Positions 16,118-24,372 of a stretch of 64,000 bases of DNA are shown one piece after another. Source of the stretch: Paenibacillus_AB sp036577625 (GTDB lineage Bacteria > Bacillota > Bacilli > Paenibacillales > NBRC-103111). The stretch lies in the NCBI RefSeq assembly GCF_036577625.1, contig NZ_JARBDC010000060.1:41533-105532 (forward strand). The letters are read 5' to 3'. Position 1 is the first letter of the stretch, and every line of letters starts with the position of its first letter. A program made the translations under genes and the position numbers. Below the pieces are notes generated by a model. It searched no databases. It saw only the letters and a program-made list of their open reading frames with translations, and had not been told where the DNA came from.

Positions 16118-17002
16118 TCAGTTGTTGAAGTAGTGGCCCTGTTCAAGGTCCGCGATCAGGGCAGGGTACACCGGCTGCCATCCTAAGCGTTCCTTAGTCA
16201 GCGCGCTCGACGTTGGATTATCGGTGGAAGCGGCGAAGGAGAGCCACCCGAAGTGAGCGTCTGCCTCTTCACGGGTTATACTGCGCACCGGCAGGTTTAG
16301 TTGACGACCGATGACGCCGGCAATATCCCGGAAGGGCACTCCTTCGTCGGCGACCCCGTGATAGATGGCTCCCGTGTCGCCCTTCTCAAGCGCCAGTCTG
16401 AAGAGACGGGCTGCATCCAACTGATGTACTGCCGGCCATCGGTTGAGTCCATCTCCCACATAGGCCGAAACCCCTTTCTGGCGCGCGATCCCGATGAGGG
16501 TCGGTACGAAGCCCTGCTCGCCCTCACCATGGACGGACGGTGCGAGACGGACGATCGATGACCGCACGCCGTGGCCAGCCAATGCAAGCGCCGCCTCCTC
16601 GGAGCGCCGCGGCGTAGATTGCATCGACGCCTGCTCTTCCGTCCCGAGGATTCCCGGCATGAGCATTAACGTGCCCGAGGTGGCCACGAATGGTTTCCCG
16701 GTGCCCTTGAGCGCCGCTCCCATCGCCTCGATCGCCAGAGCGTCGGCGGCTGCGGCTGCCTCAAAGCTGGTGAAGTCGTGTTTGAAGGCCAAGTGAATGA
16801 CGCCGTCCGCCGACCCAGCGCCTTCTCGCAGGCTGTCAAGGTCATCGAGGTCGCCATGGTGTACGTCGGCGCCGGCTGCCGTCAACGCTGCGGCAGACCT
16901 ATCCGAGCGGGCAAGTCCGACAACCCGATGCCCGGCATCGAGAAGTTCGCGTACGACGGCAGAACCGATGAAACCCGTTGCACCCGTTACAAATACACGC
17001 AT
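16118..17002 (-). CDS. NAD-dependent epimerase/dehydratase family protein (atypical SDR)
   Basis: This protein of 294 residues (start ATG 17002, MRVFVTGATGFIG; an ATG three codons earlier is possible) has the N-terminal Rossmann motif TGATGFIG and an atypical-SDR fold (HLAFKHDF, GTGKPFVATSG, ASMQSTPRRSEEAAL). Members are NAD(P)-dependent oxidoreductases or epimerases of unassigned substrate. GGTGAAAGG lies just upstream. It is divergent from the TetR gene at 17183, which probably controls it. The coding GC is clearly higher than in the neighbouring recombinase and TetR genes, so it appears to come from a different donor. Confidence 0.88.
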   Translation of the reverse strand: MRVFVTGATGFIGSAVVRELLDAGHRVVGLARSDRSAAALTAAGADVHHGDLDDLDSLREGAGSADGVIHLAFKHDFTSFEAAAAADALAIEAMGAALKGTGKPFVATSGTLMLMPGILGTEEQASMQSTPRRSEEAALALAGHGVRSSIVRLAPSVHGEGEQGFVPTLIGIARQKGVSAYVGDGLNRWPAVHQLDAARLFRLALEKGDTGAIYHGVADEGVPFRDIAGVIGRQLNLPVRSITREEADAHFGWLSFAASTDNPTSSALTKERLGWQPVYPALIADLEQGHYFNN

Positions 17003-17182
17003 CGTAATCATCCTTTCACCTCAGTGGCATGATTAGGTACAGGAAAGATTATACAGCAAGATGTTAGCAAAGTAAACCAAATTAACGAAAATAGTAAAGT
17101 TATTAAAATAAGTAAACTGAGTTTGTGATAACGTTAAGTTTGCTATACTATTGTGGAGTAAGCATCAAAGGAGGCTTAAATC

Positions 17183-17824
17183 GTGAGGAAACCGATGAGC
17201 GCCGATCACTACTTAAACAAAATTAAGCCGATCGTTCGAAAAACGAAGTTCAGCCAATTGAGAATAGACGATATCGCAAAATATATGGATATTAGTAAAG
17301 TGACGCTATATAAACATTTTTCATCCAAAGATGATATCATCGAACAGGTTGTCGAATATGAAATTCAGTACTTGCAGCAGGCTGATATCGTTGTAAATGA
17401 TGATTCCCTCTCTTATGTAGATCGCTTCCAAAAAACTTTTCTGCAATCGCTGCTGTGCGTTGTTTATTTATCTGACCTGTTCCTGCAAGATCTCAAGGAA
17501 TTTTATCCGACGCTTTATGATAAGCTAGTCCTGGCCCAACAAAATCGAAATAAGAATTTACGGACTTTTTTTGAAACCGGGATGGACCGGAAGGTTTTCA
17601 ACAGAATGAATCCCATGCTGCCCTTGATTCAAGATGACGCCACGCTGCGGCGCATCATGGAACCGAATTTCAGTATTCAATGGTATGATCTCACGTTGAA
17701 ACAAGCGATAATCGAATATTACAAGATGAAACAATATCAAATGATCAGGCCGGAACATCTGGATTCGATTGACGATTCCAATTTTGAGAGTCAGGTAGCG
17801 GAAATTTTACTAACAATTTCGTGA
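17183..17824 (+). CDS. TetR-family regulator, divergent from the epimerase gene
   Basis: This 213-residue protein starts at GTG 17183, eight bases after AAAGGAGG. The N-terminal helix-turn-helix is IDDIAKYMDISKVTLYKHFSSKDDIIEQV (about residues 28-56); the C-terminal part is an all-helical ligand-binding domain. The intergenic region (17003-17182) is very AT-rich and holds repeated GTAAA/TTTAC elements and a TATACTATTGTGG promoter-like stretch, suitable as a shared operator. It is the last gene before repeat copy 2. Confidence 0.88.
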   Translation: MRKPMSADHYLNKIKPIVRKTKFSQLRIDDIAKYMDISKVTLYKHFSSKDDIIEQVVEYEIQYLQQADIVVNDDSLSYVDRFQKTFLQSLLCVVYLSDLFLQDLKEFYPTLYDKLVLAQQNRNKNLRTFFETGMDRKVFNRMNPMLPLIQDDATLRRIMEPNFSIQWYDLTLKQAIIEYYKMKQYQMIRPEHLDSIDDSNFESQVAEILLTIS

Positions 17825-17846
17825 GCATATCTGTGGGTTGGCTTTT

Positions 17847-17893
17847 AACTTGCCGTTACAGACAGCGCGGTGAGCCGTATCACAAATAACGAA
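17847..17893 (+). repeat. rlmH-end repeat with inverted arm (copy 2)
   Basis: The arm AACTTGCCGTTAC (17847-17859) is followed by CGCGGT and the core GAGCCGTATCACAAAT (17872-17887). Read in frame, CGC GGT GAG CCG TAT CAC AAA TAA gives R-G-E-P-Y-H-K-stop, the exact RlmH C-terminus with synonymous changes. The right arm is AACGAAAAG. It separates cassettes C2 and C3. Confidence 0.82.
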
Positions 17894-17906
17894 AAGCCCT
17901 AAACAA

Positions 17907-17964
17907 GCTCCCCTTTAAGTAGACAGGATTAATAAATAAACCGGCTACTTCAGAGGAGCATATC
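17907..17964. mobile_element. Short palindromic IS-derived element (MITE-like), copy 1
   Basis: CTCCCCTTTAAGTAGACAGG at one end and CCGGCTACTTCAGAGGAG at the other form imperfect inverted repeats around a short A/T-rich middle. A second copy in the opposite orientation is at 25258-25317. The ends resemble IS3-family terminal repeats, so these may be solo IS ends fused together. It holds no gene. Confidence 0.6.
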
Positions 17965-17997
17965 AGTTGCCTTAGATGTCGAATTCTTTGGTATCCT

Positions 17998-18872
17998 TTA
18001 AAATGGTTTTACCACATCATCTGAATCAGTGGAGTAAGCCAGCTCTTTCTGTGCTTCCAGAGCGGCCAGTCTGTCCAGCAGGGCTGCCCGGATTTGCTCA
18101 TAGGCGTCACTGCCCAACGCCATACGTATCGGACCCTCTCCATGGTCGACTCGACGGATAATCTGCTGCGCCATTTTATCCGGAGATCGCCGACAACCAT
18201 TTGATTGAACATGCTCATATCTATACCAGGCAGTTCTCCCTTCATCAGGCTAACGAATTGGCCCGCCTCCGTATCCCGGTATTCGTCCATCCGCTCGCCG
18301 AATACGGCGTTGCTTGTAATGAAATTCGTTCGGATGCCGCCGGGCTCCACCATAGAGGTCTTAATATTGAACGGAGCCACTTCCTTAGCTAGCGCTTCAA
18401 AGGCTCCTTCGACCGCCCATTTCGAAGAGCAATACAGTCCCATACCCGGAATAGAATAATGACCCGCCATACTCGAAATCTGCACCACGTGACCGCCGCC
18501 CTGCTTACGGAAAAAGGGCAGGACTGCACGCGCTGCACGCAGGGAGCCAAGCACATTGGTCATAAACTGATGCTCAATTTGCCTGTCGCTTGCTTCTTCC
18601 ACTGCGCCATACAAGCCATAGGCTGCATTATTGACAAACACATCGATCGTGCCCAATTCTGAAAATGCACGTTCCACCACTTCAGCAATTTGCTGAGAGT
18701 TTGTCAGATCCAAATTAGCCTGCCAAAGTTGTGAGCCATACTGTGCCTGCAGATCATCCAGCACCCCCGGCTTGCGTACCGTTGCGGCTACACGGTCCCC
18801 CCTATCAAGCAACCGGCGAGTTATACGTGAAGCCAAGCCTCCTGACGCTCCTGTAATGAACCATGTTTGCAT
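17998..18872 (-). pseudogene. Short-chain dehydrogenase/reductase, frameshifted near 18185
   Basis: The N-terminal about 230 codons encode a classical SDR: TGASGGLA cofactor motif, NNAAYG, catalytic Ser in ISSMAG and YCSSK. Near 18183-18188 two extra bases shift the frame. The expected continuation (VVGDPDKMAQQIIRRVD ... ending DDVVKPF) is present in the next frame and stops at TAA 17998-18000. Read without the correction, the protein ends in a nonsense tail at 18009. AGGGT/GGAGG before the ATG serves as the binding site. The gene is preceded by a 45-base promoter sequence shared, in inverted orientation, with the SDR at 20069. Enzyme activity is doubtful unless the shift is a sequencing error. 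Confidence 0.8.
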
Positions 18873-18918
18873 GCTAAATACCCTCCAATCTTGTCTTCCG
18901 TTGAATCATAAAACAACT

Positions 18919-18965
18919 GGAGGGTGTTAGCCACAGCACGTCTATTCTATTAACGGGAGTAACAG
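18919..18965 (-). promoter_or_regulatory. Shared SDR promoter/operator, copy upstream of the 18872 SDR
   Basis: Read on the minus strand, TGTTACTCCCGTTAATAG then ATAGACGTGCTGTGGCTAAC. About 40 of 45 bases match 19961-20005 in inverted orientation. The dyad TAGnCA-N5-TGnCTA is inside. It ends 46 bases before the start codon. Its likely binder is the MmyB-type regulator encoded between the two copies. Confidence 0.7.
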
Positions 18966-18966
18966 T

Positions 18967-19821
18967 CTACGGTAGCTGCCTGTCCTGCTCCATTAAACGC
19001 AATAATCTCTCCTCCGTGCCAGAACCGGGAACCGGAACAAAGAAACACCAGTGCAGTCCCGGGTCATTATCGATTACAGCCGCGGAATGGAGCTCGAACT
19101 CCATCTCCTGTGCGTCAGGAACACGGAATAAAGCAGTGGCTACGCGTTTTTGTTTGATTTCATATAGCTCCCAGAAATGTACGAACTCCACGCTTTCCCG
19201 CGTCAAGCGTTCGAACCGTTCCATATATAACGGGTTGTTCTTGTAAAGGTCGAAGCTTGCCCGCAGAACCGCTACGGAGTAACGGGCAAAACCTTCCCAA
19301 TTCAGAAGTCTTGTACGGTAATCCGGCTTTAAAAACATAATGTTCATCATATTCCGTTCGTTGTCCGGCAGACTGCCGAAATCGGCTACGATCAGTTCTG
19401 CTGCCCGATTCCAAGCGATAACATCCGTACCTTCGTCCGTGATAAAAGAAGGATAATAAAGTTGATCTACGATTTTCTGCAAAACTCCCGCATCCGGCCC
19501 TCCGTTATTCGGCACTGTAACGACACTCTCCGCGTCTACATTGGCCAGATCGAACAGATGCTTCTGCTCATCTTCGTCAAGCTGAAGCGCTTTGCTGATA
19601 CTTAGCAGCACTTCCGGCGAAGGATTCACCTCCTTGCCTTGCTCCAGCCAGGTATAGTAAGTCACGCTTATATGGGCAAGATAAGAGACTTCTTCTCTTC
19701 GAAGTCCCGGAGTGCGTCTTCGTCCAGGCAGCGGCTGGATCCCTGCCTCTGAAGGCTGCAAGCGTTCTCTGCGCGATTTTATGAACTCGCCCAATGCGGA
19801 TGAGAAACGATTTGTTTTCAA
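18967..19821 (-). CDS. MmyB-type XRE regulator (HTH plus MLTR ligand-binding domain)
   Basis: About 284 residues from TTG 19821, which has AGAGGTGA six bases upstream (a GTG three codons earlier has poor spacing). The N-terminal part has a Cro/CI helix-turn-helix with the family signature RRRTPGLRREEVSYLAHISVTYYTWLEQGK; the C-terminal part is the MmyB/MLTR ligand-binding domain (WNRAAELIVADFGSLP..., fatty-acid or small-hydrophobe sensor in the characterised members). Such regulators are commonly found next to SDR genes which they control. Here it lies between two SDR genes that carry the same promoter sequence, so it probably regulates both. Confidence 0.9.
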   Translation of the reverse strand: MKTNRFSSALGEFIKSRRERLQPSEAGIQPLPGRRRTPGLRREEVSYLAHISVTYYTWLEQGKEVNPSPEVLLSISKALQLDEDEQKHLFDLANVDAESVVTVPNNGGPDAGVLQKIVDQLYYPSFITDEGTDVIAWNRAAELIVADFGSLPDNERNMMNIMFLKPDYRTRLLNWEGFARYSVAVLRASFDLYKNNPLYMERFERLTRESVEFVHFWELYEIKQKRVATALFRVPDAQEMEFELHSAAVIDNDPGLHWCFFVPVPGSGTEERLLRLMEQDRQLP

Positions 19822-19960
19822 GCAGCTCACCTCTAATTACTTATATGGAAGAATACGTATCGTAATTAAATAAATGGACCCAAAGCACTTCGTACACGAT
19901 CATTATAATCTCTGTTAAGGTTTCGTGCACATAAAAGAGAACCATAACGAGTACCGATGC

Positions 19961-20005
19961 TGTTACTCTCGTTAATAGTATAGACATGCTGTGGCTAACT
20001 CCTCC
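19961..20005 (+). promoter_or_regulatory. Shared SDR promoter/operator, copy upstream of the 20069 SDR
   Basis: TGTTACTCTCGTTAATAG then ATAGACATGCTGTGGCTAAC, the same sequence as 18919-18965 inverted, 63 bases before the start codon of the plus-strand SDR. It contains the TAGnCA-N5-TGnCTA dyad. Conservation of the non-coding block on both sides of the regulator gene points to a common operator. Confidence 0.7.
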
Positions 20006-20068
20006 TACCGATAGTACGATTAAGATAATTTACATCAGAGCAGTGCTATCGATAGGAGGCTTTGTATC

Positions 20069-20869
20069 TTGAACAAGTATGCATATAGAAACAAGCTGGC
20101 TGTAGTCACCGGTGCTTCATCCGGAATCGGGAAAGCGTATGCCAAAGAACTGGCGGCACGAGGCTGTCATGTCGTTCTGGCAGCGCGCTCCAAGGACAAA
20201 CTGGATGCAATGGCAAGGGAAATCAACCGCCAGTACGGCGTACAGGCTTATGCGCTCGCTTGCGATTTGTCCAAAGCGAATGCCCCGCGTCAACTGGCCG
20301 AACAAATATCCGAACTGGGCTTGTCGGTCGATATTCTCATCAACAACGCAGGCGTTGGCACATATGGCCGTTTCGAGGAAATAGACCCGGAGCGCGAGCA
20401 AGAAGAGATTATGCTGAACACGGCTGCATTAGTCGATCTTACGCATCGGTTGCTGCCCGATATGCTGAGGCGAGAGGACGGAGTCATCGTTAACGTAGCT
20501 TCGATGGCCGCGTTTATGCCTTGTGCTTATTCTACCGTTTACGGGGCTACCAAAGCATTTGTATTGTCCTTCTCTGAGGCGCTATGGGCGGAAACGCGCG
20601 GGCGAGGCGTTCGCGTGCTCGCACTGTGCCCGGGTGCAACCGAGACGGGGTTTTTCGATGCGGTCGGCAGCGAGGAAATGGGGGCGGGCCAAAAGCTCTC
20701 GACCCCGGAGAAGGTTGTACGAGCCGGATTTCGAGGGATTGACCAAGGACGCAGCTATATCATCGATGGCCGTAACAATTACCTTATGGCTCAAATGGTC
20801 CGATTTTTTAGCAGGCGCAGGGTAGCCTTGATCATGGAACGCATGCCAAAGCCAAAAAGACACGGATAG
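20069..20869 (+). CDS. Short-chain dehydrogenase/reductase (SDR)
   Basis: A 266-residue enzyme from TTG 20069 with AGGAGG upstream. Classical SDR features: TGASSGIGKAY nucleotide-binding motif near residue 15, NNAGVG at about 92, catalytic Ser in VASMAAFMP and the YGATK catalytic Tyr-Lys, and the PGATET loop. It is an NAD(P)H-dependent oxidoreductase of unknown substrate in the cytoplasm. It probably shares control by the MmyB-type regulator with the minus-strand SDR. Its GC content exceeds that of C1 and C2 genes. Confidence 0.92.
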   Translation: MNKYAYRNKLAVVTGASSGIGKAYAKELAARGCHVVLAARSKDKLDAMAREINRQYGVQAYALACDLSKANAPRQLAEQISELGLSVDILINNAGVGTYGRFEEIDPEREQEEIMLNTAALVDLTHRLLPDMLRREDGVIVNVASMAAFMPCAYSTVYGATKAFVLSFSEALWAETRGRGVRVLALCPGATETGFFDAVGSEEMGAGQKLSTPEKVVRAGFRGIDQGRSYIIDGRNNYLMAQMVRFFSRRRVALIMERMPKPKRHG

Positions 20870-20871
20870 CG

Positions 20872-21265
20872 GGATCGGGTTCTTTTGAGGATCTACAGCT
20901 TGTAAACCAATTTAGCGGTAAGTGTGCTTTATCCCAAACGTTATTCGCCAGAACCTATTTTGCTTTCGAATTGGCACGACGAATCGAAGGAACAGGAGTT
21001 TCGTCATTTGCATTTCATCCGGGATGGGTAAAATCCAATCTGACCAGTAATGCTCCTTGGTATTTAAGGGTAACGGCCCCGTTAATGAATGCAAGGGCAC
21101 GTTCCGATTGCAAACCGGGGGTTTACGCCGCAGCAGCACAAGAAATTCAGAACATGAATGGAGCCTTTATTAACGACAAAATGAAGGTGGTGCCTGTTAG
21201 CTAATTTTGATGAAGAAGTGCGAAAACGATTGTGGCGTATGTATGAGGAACTAACCGCCAGGTGA
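20872..21265 (+). pseudogene. 5'-truncated and frameshifted SDR remnant
   Basis: A frame without a start (SGSFEDLQLVNQFSGK...) continues into ARRIEGTGVSSFAFHPGWVKSNLTSN, the C-terminal half of a retinol-dehydrogenase-type SDR. A frameshift near 21204 separates the last 20 codons (NFDEEVRKRLWRMYEELTAR). The first about 150 codons, with the nucleotide-binding motif, are missing. It directly follows the intact SDR, and a hairpin at 21300-21326 ends it. Confidence 0.75.
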
Positions 21266-21299
21266 TGATGGCTGGCATGTTTATTCTCCTGAAAAATTG

Positions 21300-21332
21300 G
21301 AAGCCTCCTTGCGAAAGGGGGCTTTATTTGAA
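21300..21332 (+). terminator. Terminator after the SDR remnant
   Basis: AAGCCTCCTT-GCG-AAAGGGGGCTTT followed by ATTTG, a GC-rich stem just before repeat copy 3. Confidence 0.65.
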
Positions 21333-21344
21333 AAGCAGTGAACA

Positions 21345-21402
21345 AACTTGCCGTTACAGACAGCGCGGTGAACCTTATCACAAGTAGGGCGAAGTTTTTT
21401 GC
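21345..21402 (+). repeat. rlmH-end repeat with inverted arm (copy 3)
   Basis: The arm AACTTGCCGTTAC, then CGCGGT and the core GAACCTTATCACAAGT (21370-21385). In frame CGC GGT GAA CCT TAT CAC AAG TAG reads R-G-E-P-Y-H-K-stop. The right arm is AGGGCGAAGTTTTTTG. It separates cassettes C3 and C4. Confidence 0.82.
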
Positions 21403-21426
21403 TGTGTACCCATATACTTATTAATA

Positions 21427-21620
21427 TTGTTTGCATGGTGTGACTTTGATGTATCTGTACAGTACGGTGCGAATCAGCCAGAGTATGACATTGTCATAGT
21501 GCAGGGTGACAGAATGCTCAAAGTGTCGGTCAAAGGTAGTCAGGACGGTTCCTGGGGATTGACTCAGAATTATAAGAAAGGTAAGACCTATCAGGATAAA
21601 GGAAAAGCCCCTACGCTATT
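21427..21620 (+). pseudogene. Fragment of a PD-(D/E)xK-like endonuclease
   Basis: About 60 residues (FDVSVQYGANQPEYDIVIVQGD...LKVSVKGSQDGSWG) resemble the core of PD-(D/E)xK nucleases: an acidic strand (EYDIVIV) followed by V-S-V-K-G. The beginning and the end of the domain are missing, and the frame runs into the hairpin and recombinase remnant that follow. It is probably the remains of a restriction-like gene. The assignment is from pattern only. Confidence 0.4.
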
Positions 21621-21895
21621 GGTTCAGCGGAAGGGGCTAAGCTTAAAAAATGCTTTTCGGTCTCCTCGTTGAAGGCGAGCTCGACGCTGCCGATGTGCTT
21701 CCTGTCGTCCAGCGTGATCCTCTTCACGATCAGGTGCATTAGGGTCTTGCGCTGCGGGAAAGGCGAGCGGCGGAGCAGGGGGTCAAACCTTCCCACTTTC
21801 AGCCGGTATTTTTCCTTGTTCTGCTGCTGTATTTTGTTTCCATGAGTCACAGTTAAGTTGCGGGATGGCCTTTTTGATAGCGTTCCTACGTACAT
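21611..21895 (-). pseudogene. C-terminal remnant of a large serine recombinase
   Basis: The minus-strand frame ...NKEKYRLKVGRFDPLLRR then KTLMHLIVKRITLDDRKHIG and VELAFNEETEKHFLSL is the typical last about 70 residues of large serine recombinases in Bacillota (compare ALIRALVKRVEVETDRQTIK at the same place in the intact recombinase at 14444). Catalytic, zinc-ribbon and coiled-coil parts are gone. It lies about 220 bases to the right of repeat copy 3, so cassette C4 once carried its own recombinase. Confidence 0.6.
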
Positions 21896-21911
21896 TGGGA
21901 TACCCTTAAAT

Positions 21912-23255
21912 TCACTTTAAGCCATTGGCCGGATGCCTGTTCAGATCATCTTGGGAATTATCTGCTCGTGTTGCGAGTATTAGAAAAATGCCGATAACTG
22001 ACATAACGATGACAATGATAAAGGAGATTGTAAAGTTAGTATTGAAGGATAAAAATCGACTTAAAATAGAAGGACCAAATGCACCTCCTAAAATACTTAA
22101 AAGAGTGAAGAGTCCCATCCCGATACCAATCTCCGTTTTTTTCAAGGTCGATGGCACAACATTGGCAGCGGATGATACTAATGTGGTATAGCCGAGCGCA
22201 AAGATGAACATGACTATCCCAATGCCGATGGGCATGTCTTGCAAAACCGCCATAAGCAGTGCTCCCAGAATCATAAAACCATGACCAGCTAGGATAATGA
22301 TCCTGCCATTGTACTTGCGAGAAAGTGCTCCCATGTAAGGGCCGAACAACGAACCAATCAGTGCGCTTGGGAACATGATGATGCCGATCAAGCTTGCTTG
22401 CAAGTTACCGCCCTGTTTTAGAACCAAGGGCAATAAAAATAAAGCGGCCGGATATGCAGATGTGCCTGCAAATACAGAGAGCAAGGAATTTCTGTAGCCT
22501 TTGTTAGCGAGTAAAGAGATGGTGATAAAAGGTGCGTTCTTCCCGCGTATGTGGAATGAAAACGCAATAAGCATCAGGACAGCAATTATTAAAAGATAAG
22601 GATTTAGGCTGATACCTAGTACCAGAATGCCTACTGAAAGGGAGAATAAAATAGCTCCTAATACATCGAATTTCTCCCCTTGTGCAACATTAGTAGGGAA
22701 GTGTTTCACAACAAATGGGATAATAAATACGATCAAGAGAGAAACAACAAAAAGACCGTGCCAACCAAACAGTTGAATAATAAATCCACTGAGGACTGGG
22801 GCTACTCCGCCCATCAGTGCGAAAGTAGTAGACACAAGGCTTAATGCTTTGCCTCTGTTCTCGGGTTTGAAATATTTAGGCGGAACTACATACGCTAGGG
22901 AGGGAATAGCCGCAGCACCAGCTGCTTGAATAATTCTTGCGGTTACAACGGCCGGAAAAGAGCTCGAAAAAAACCCCATTAGCGAACCAAGAGTGAATAG
23001 GGCAATCCCTATTAGTATTAATGACCGTGCAGAGAAACGATCGGTAAGCTTTCCATACGTACCCGAACCTGCTGCTAATACAACTGCATACAGCGTCGTT
23101 ATCAGACTGCTTTCGGAAGTGGACAGATGCAAGTCTTTAATAATAAATGGAACAGCAATGTTGAACATATAGACATTCATCGTGGCCAATGATGAGGCAA
23201 TTAATAATAGGGCTAGTAATGCTTTTTCGTTTATAGGTTTTGCGATAGAATCCAT
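21912..23255 (-). CDS. MFS transporter, 14-helix drug-efflux type
   Basis: A 447-residue membrane protein starting at ATG 23255 (MDSIAKPINEKALL), seven bases after AAGGAG. About 14 hydrophobic segments are visible. MFS motif A is present in the loop after helix 2 (GKLTDRFSARSLILIG), and motif C-like glycines appear in GGVAPVLSGFI. The layout is that of TetK/TetL and other DHA2 proton-driven exporters; the substrate is unknown. It is divergent from a TetR gene, with two palindromic operators between, so expression is probably induced by the pump substrate. Confidence 0.9.
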   Translation of the reverse strand: MDSIAKPINEKALLALLLIASSLATMNVYMFNIAVPFIIKDLHLSTSESSLITTLYAVVLAAGSGTYGKLTDRFSARSLILIGIALFTLGSLMGFFSSSFPAVVTARIIQAAGAAAIPSLAYVVPPKYFKPENRGKALSLVSTTFALMGGVAPVLSGFIIQLFGWHGLFVVSLLIVFIIPFVVKHFPTNVAQGEKFDVLGAILFSLSVGILVLGISLNPYLLIIAVLMLIAFSFHIRGKNAPFITISLLANKGYRNSLLSVFAGTSAYPAALFLLPLVLKQGGNLQASLIGIIMFPSALIGSLFGPYMGALSRKYNGRIIILAGHGFMILGALLMAVLQDMPIGIGIVMFIFALGYTTLVSSAANVVPSTLKKTEIGIGMGLFTLLSILGGAFGPSILSRFLSFNTNFTISFIIVIVMSVIGIFLILATRADNSQDDLNRHPANGLK

Positions 23256-23315
23256 CCTCAATCTCCTTCGGCCATAGTTCTGTTGAATTTGCACTAAATT
23301 TAGATTAACATTAAA

Positions 23316-23355
23316 CGGAGAGCTCTCCTCTTTATATTAAGCGGAGAGGTCTCCG
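23316..23355. promoter_or_regulatory. Two palindromic TetR operators between MFS and TetR genes
   Basis: CGGAGAGCTCTCCT (23316-23329) and CGGAGAGGTCTCCG (23342-23355) lie 26 bases apart centre to centre. They sit between the divergent start codons, and the consensus is CGGAGAG-N0-CTCTCCG. Binding by the adjacent TetR protein is the simplest reading. Confidence 0.8.
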
Positions 23356-23395
23356 AATGTCAATATGAACCAAGTTTAGCATGAGGGGTGTTAAT

Positions 23396-23998
23396 ATGTC
23401 GGAGGAAATCAAGGCAATTCAGTCGCGAATTGAACGACGTGATGCCGCCGAGAATCGTCAACGAATATTGGTCGCAGCCCATAAACTTTTTGAGCAGTAC
23501 GGCGTGGATCAGGTAAGTATGAATCAGATAGCGGCGGAAGCCCAGATAGGTCCGGGCACCCTATATCGTCGTTATGCCAATAAAGGTGAGTTGTGTTTGG
23601 ATTTAATAAAAGACAGTGTCGTTCGGTTCTTCGAAGATATGGAGCAATATCTATTGCAGAATCAGCAAGAGCCGCCGGACCACCGGTTAAAGGGAATTCT
23701 CAAAATTTACATGCCTTTCATTGAGAAGAAGGCACAACTACTAACAGGAGGCAAGGGATCCGCGTCAACTCAGCGACTTCCGTATCAATCACAGAATCCG
23801 CTCTATAACAAAATGCATCAAATCGCAGTCGAGTTATTCGATGAGATGGCAACAGCGGATCATCCAAGCCCAAATAGTATATTTAAAGCAGATATGCTGC
23901 TGATCGCCATAAGTATTGATTCATATTTTTATCAAAGAGATGTTCGTGGCTATTCACCCGATGAAATTTTGGAACACCTTTGCTCTACATTCATTTAA
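23396..23998 (+). CDS. TetR-family repressor of the MFS pump
   Basis: A 200-residue protein from ATG 23396 with GAGGGG eight bases upstream. The N-terminal helix-turn-helix is VSMNQIAAEAQIGPGTLYRRYANKGELCLDL (about residues 39-68). The C-terminal domain is helical (TetR_C, SbtR-like). The two palindromes at 23316-23355 in the divergent promoter are its probable binding sites. The 24000-24247 region that follows holds only a doubtful 61-codon frame. Confidence 0.9.
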   Translation: MSEEIKAIQSRIERRDAAENRQRILVAAHKLFEQYGVDQVSMNQIAAEAQIGPGTLYRRYANKGELCLDLIKDSVVRFFEDMEQYLLQNQQEPPDHRLKGILKIYMPFIEKKAQLLTGGKGSASTQRLPYQSQNPLYNKMHQIAVELFDEMATADHPSPNSIFKADMLLIAISIDSYFYQRDVRGYSPDEILEHLCSTFI

Positions 23999-24247
23999 AG
24001 GGGTTTGATGCAGTTTATAATCTGGACCTTCAGCGAAAAAAAAGAAGGAATGTGGTTCGCCGGAGAGCATACGAAAGACGGGTTTCTAGAAATGCTCGGT
24101 AAAACTGAAACTGGGCTTGAAAAAGCAGATGATTTTCCAGGAAACGATAAACGAACTTGCATCGATGTGAGTGCTGGTTGTAACGATTAAAAAATTGGAT
24201 GGTTAAATGGGTCAAGAACGATGGCAGTCATGCGCCGTTGCCCTCTT

Positions 24248-24302
24248 TTCGCCGATAGACCCGTTGAGGTGAACCGTACCATAAGTAACGGCAAGTTTTT
24301 TG
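24248..24302 (+). repeat. rlmH-end repeat (copy 4)
   Basis: The left arm TTCGCCGATAGACCCGTTGAG is followed by GGT and the core GAACCGTACCATAAGT (24271-24286), and then the right arm AACGGCAAGTTTTTTG. In frame the end reads G-E-P-Y-H-K-stop. The left arm is of the second class, shared with copies 5 and 8. It separates cassettes C4 and C5. Confidence 0.82.
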
Positions 24303-24372
24303 AATTAGAGGATTCTCCTGTTCGATCAAGAATTATGTTAATGTTAACTTTCTTCCAAAGAGGTGTTTAAAT

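Noticed and set aside
24005..24190. 61-codon reading frame after the TetR gene
   Set aside because: No binding site and no domain; treated as non-coding.
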